From Cardiocondyla obscurior (lineage: Eukaryota; Arthropoda; Insecta; Hymenoptera; Formicidae): a stretch of DNA of 64,000 nucleotides. Location of the stretch: the NCBI RefSeq assembly GCF_019399895.1, contig NC_091874.1, positions 2,172,501 through 2,236,500 of the forward strand, given 5' to 3'. The notes under the pieces were generated by a model. The model was not told where the DNA came from and did not search any database. It was given only the letters and a program-made list of their open reading frames with translations. Both the position numbers and the translations under genes were made by a program. Positions 63,421-64,000 of this stretch are shown here, one piece after another (within the stretch, counting starts at the first letter, position 1; every line of letters begins with the position of its first letter).

Positions 63421-64000
63421 CAGCGGGAAATTCTTCGCGCTGCTGCGACTTTATTTTTTATGAATAGAAACGGAATAACGAGGTAGTTTTATGAATTGCG
63501 TTTAAATCGTTAAACCCCCGATTAATTTCGCACGTCGCGACGCCTTATACTTCTCGAGACGGAAGCATTCAGATTGAATTCAGGAAACAAGGGGGGGGGG
63601 AGAAAATTGCCATTTAATTACGTTCCTTTCGCACGTAACGAGAGCGAAATACAATGCGCCTCACTTGGTCCGACCGTTGTCGTTCTCGCAACTTTTGTCT
63701 GGTTTAAACTAATTTCGCATCCGCTCGCTCTCGGGAACTTGTCAGCCGAAAATAAAGCAAGCTCTGCGTCCTGCGTGCACCGGCGCATTTCAAGGTTACC
63801 TTATTATTGCACTAGACGCTCTTCTAACAATCCACACGAACTGCGACTATTATTATAACTATTCCATACGGAGGCTTTTAATTTAAATTTTTTTTACGCG
63901 GCTATTATTTGCGTTTCATTAACGCCTTGCGGACTCCTCGCGTTTTCTTTCAATTGTGAAAAATAATTGTCAATTAGAATTATATTAATTAAATGCGCGA

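Larger units (their letters stand above)
60261..64000. other. Gene-free right end
   Basis: No coding exon supported. It is likely first-intron or intergenic DNA after the CpG block. It includes a direct repeat pair (61108/61247), a short tandem duplication (63003-63042) and interspersed repeat copy C (63321-63420). Confidence 0.45.

Noticed and set aside
1..64000. CRISPR arrays, bacterial operons, prophage, or rRNA and tRNA genes
   Set aside because: No regular spacer-repeat arrays, ribosome-binding sites or cloverleaf candidates were seen. The spliced insect genes exclude a prokaryotic source, and no convincing tRNA was found by eye.

Overview
The window looks like insect nuclear DNA, most likely from an ant. 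The evidence is GT-AG introns, AT-rich intergenic DNA broken by CpG-rich blocks, a head-to-tail cluster of nine-coding-exon odorant receptors, and single-copy insect genes (Pde6, boss, a lysyl oxidase-like gene, an SLC18 transporter, a golgin A7 homologue). The species call is inference. All gene models were spliced by hand from reading frame, splice dinucleotides and phase; no alignment or transcript data were available.

Left part (1-14.4 kb, plus strand). The 3' end of an unrecognised acidic protein gene (1-1175) is followed by three intact odorant receptor genes (1821-4049, 4473-6894, 7541-11263; 406, 399 and 398 codons) with the same nine-exon layout and intron phases. A dead first exon of a fourth copy follows at 11964. 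The fourth intron of the third receptor is swollen to 1.5 kb. It holds minus-strand exon-like cassettes, a possible 96-codon two-exon reading frame, and two long hairpins. A golgin A7 (Erf4-family) gene ends this part.

Middle part (14.4-28.7 kb). A lysine-rich orphan gene lies on the minus strand (18284-16979). Facing away from it are three small plus-strand exon-like segments (19132-19901), two of which are duplicates of each other. Then comes a complete 12-exon Pde6 gene on the minus strand (28655-23071), encoding two GAF domains, the HD catalytic domain and a C-terminal CAAX box.

Centre (28.7-38.1 kb). I find no convincing protein-coding gene. There are CpG-rich blocks, a GGCA microsatellite, a 36-bp minisatellite, and at 36.25-36.53 kb a second copy of the exon-like repeat seen in the receptor intron.

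Right part (38.1-64 kb, genes on the minus strand). This holds an SLC18-family vesicular transporter (40488-38110, 432 codons), bride of sevenless (47188-42744, 857 codons) and a two-SRCR lysyl oxidase-like gene (53777-49753, 502 codons). After 53.8 kb I see no coding gene. There are three copies of a roughly 100-180 bp interspersed repeat, and a strong CpG block at 59.0-60.3 kb that ends a likely noncoding first exon with a good splice donor.

Themes: chemosensation (odorant receptors), cyclic-nucleotide signalling (Pde6), amine storage (SLC18), a class C-like receptor or ligand (boss), and matrix crosslinking (lysyl oxidase). Nothing suggests these unrelated genes work as a unit. The receptor array is a product of local tandem duplication. 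The most unusual items are the intronic exon-like cassette family with its distant copy, the duplicated phase-1 exons at 19.3 and 19.8 kb, and the SLC18 protein lacking the usual acidic residue in TM11.
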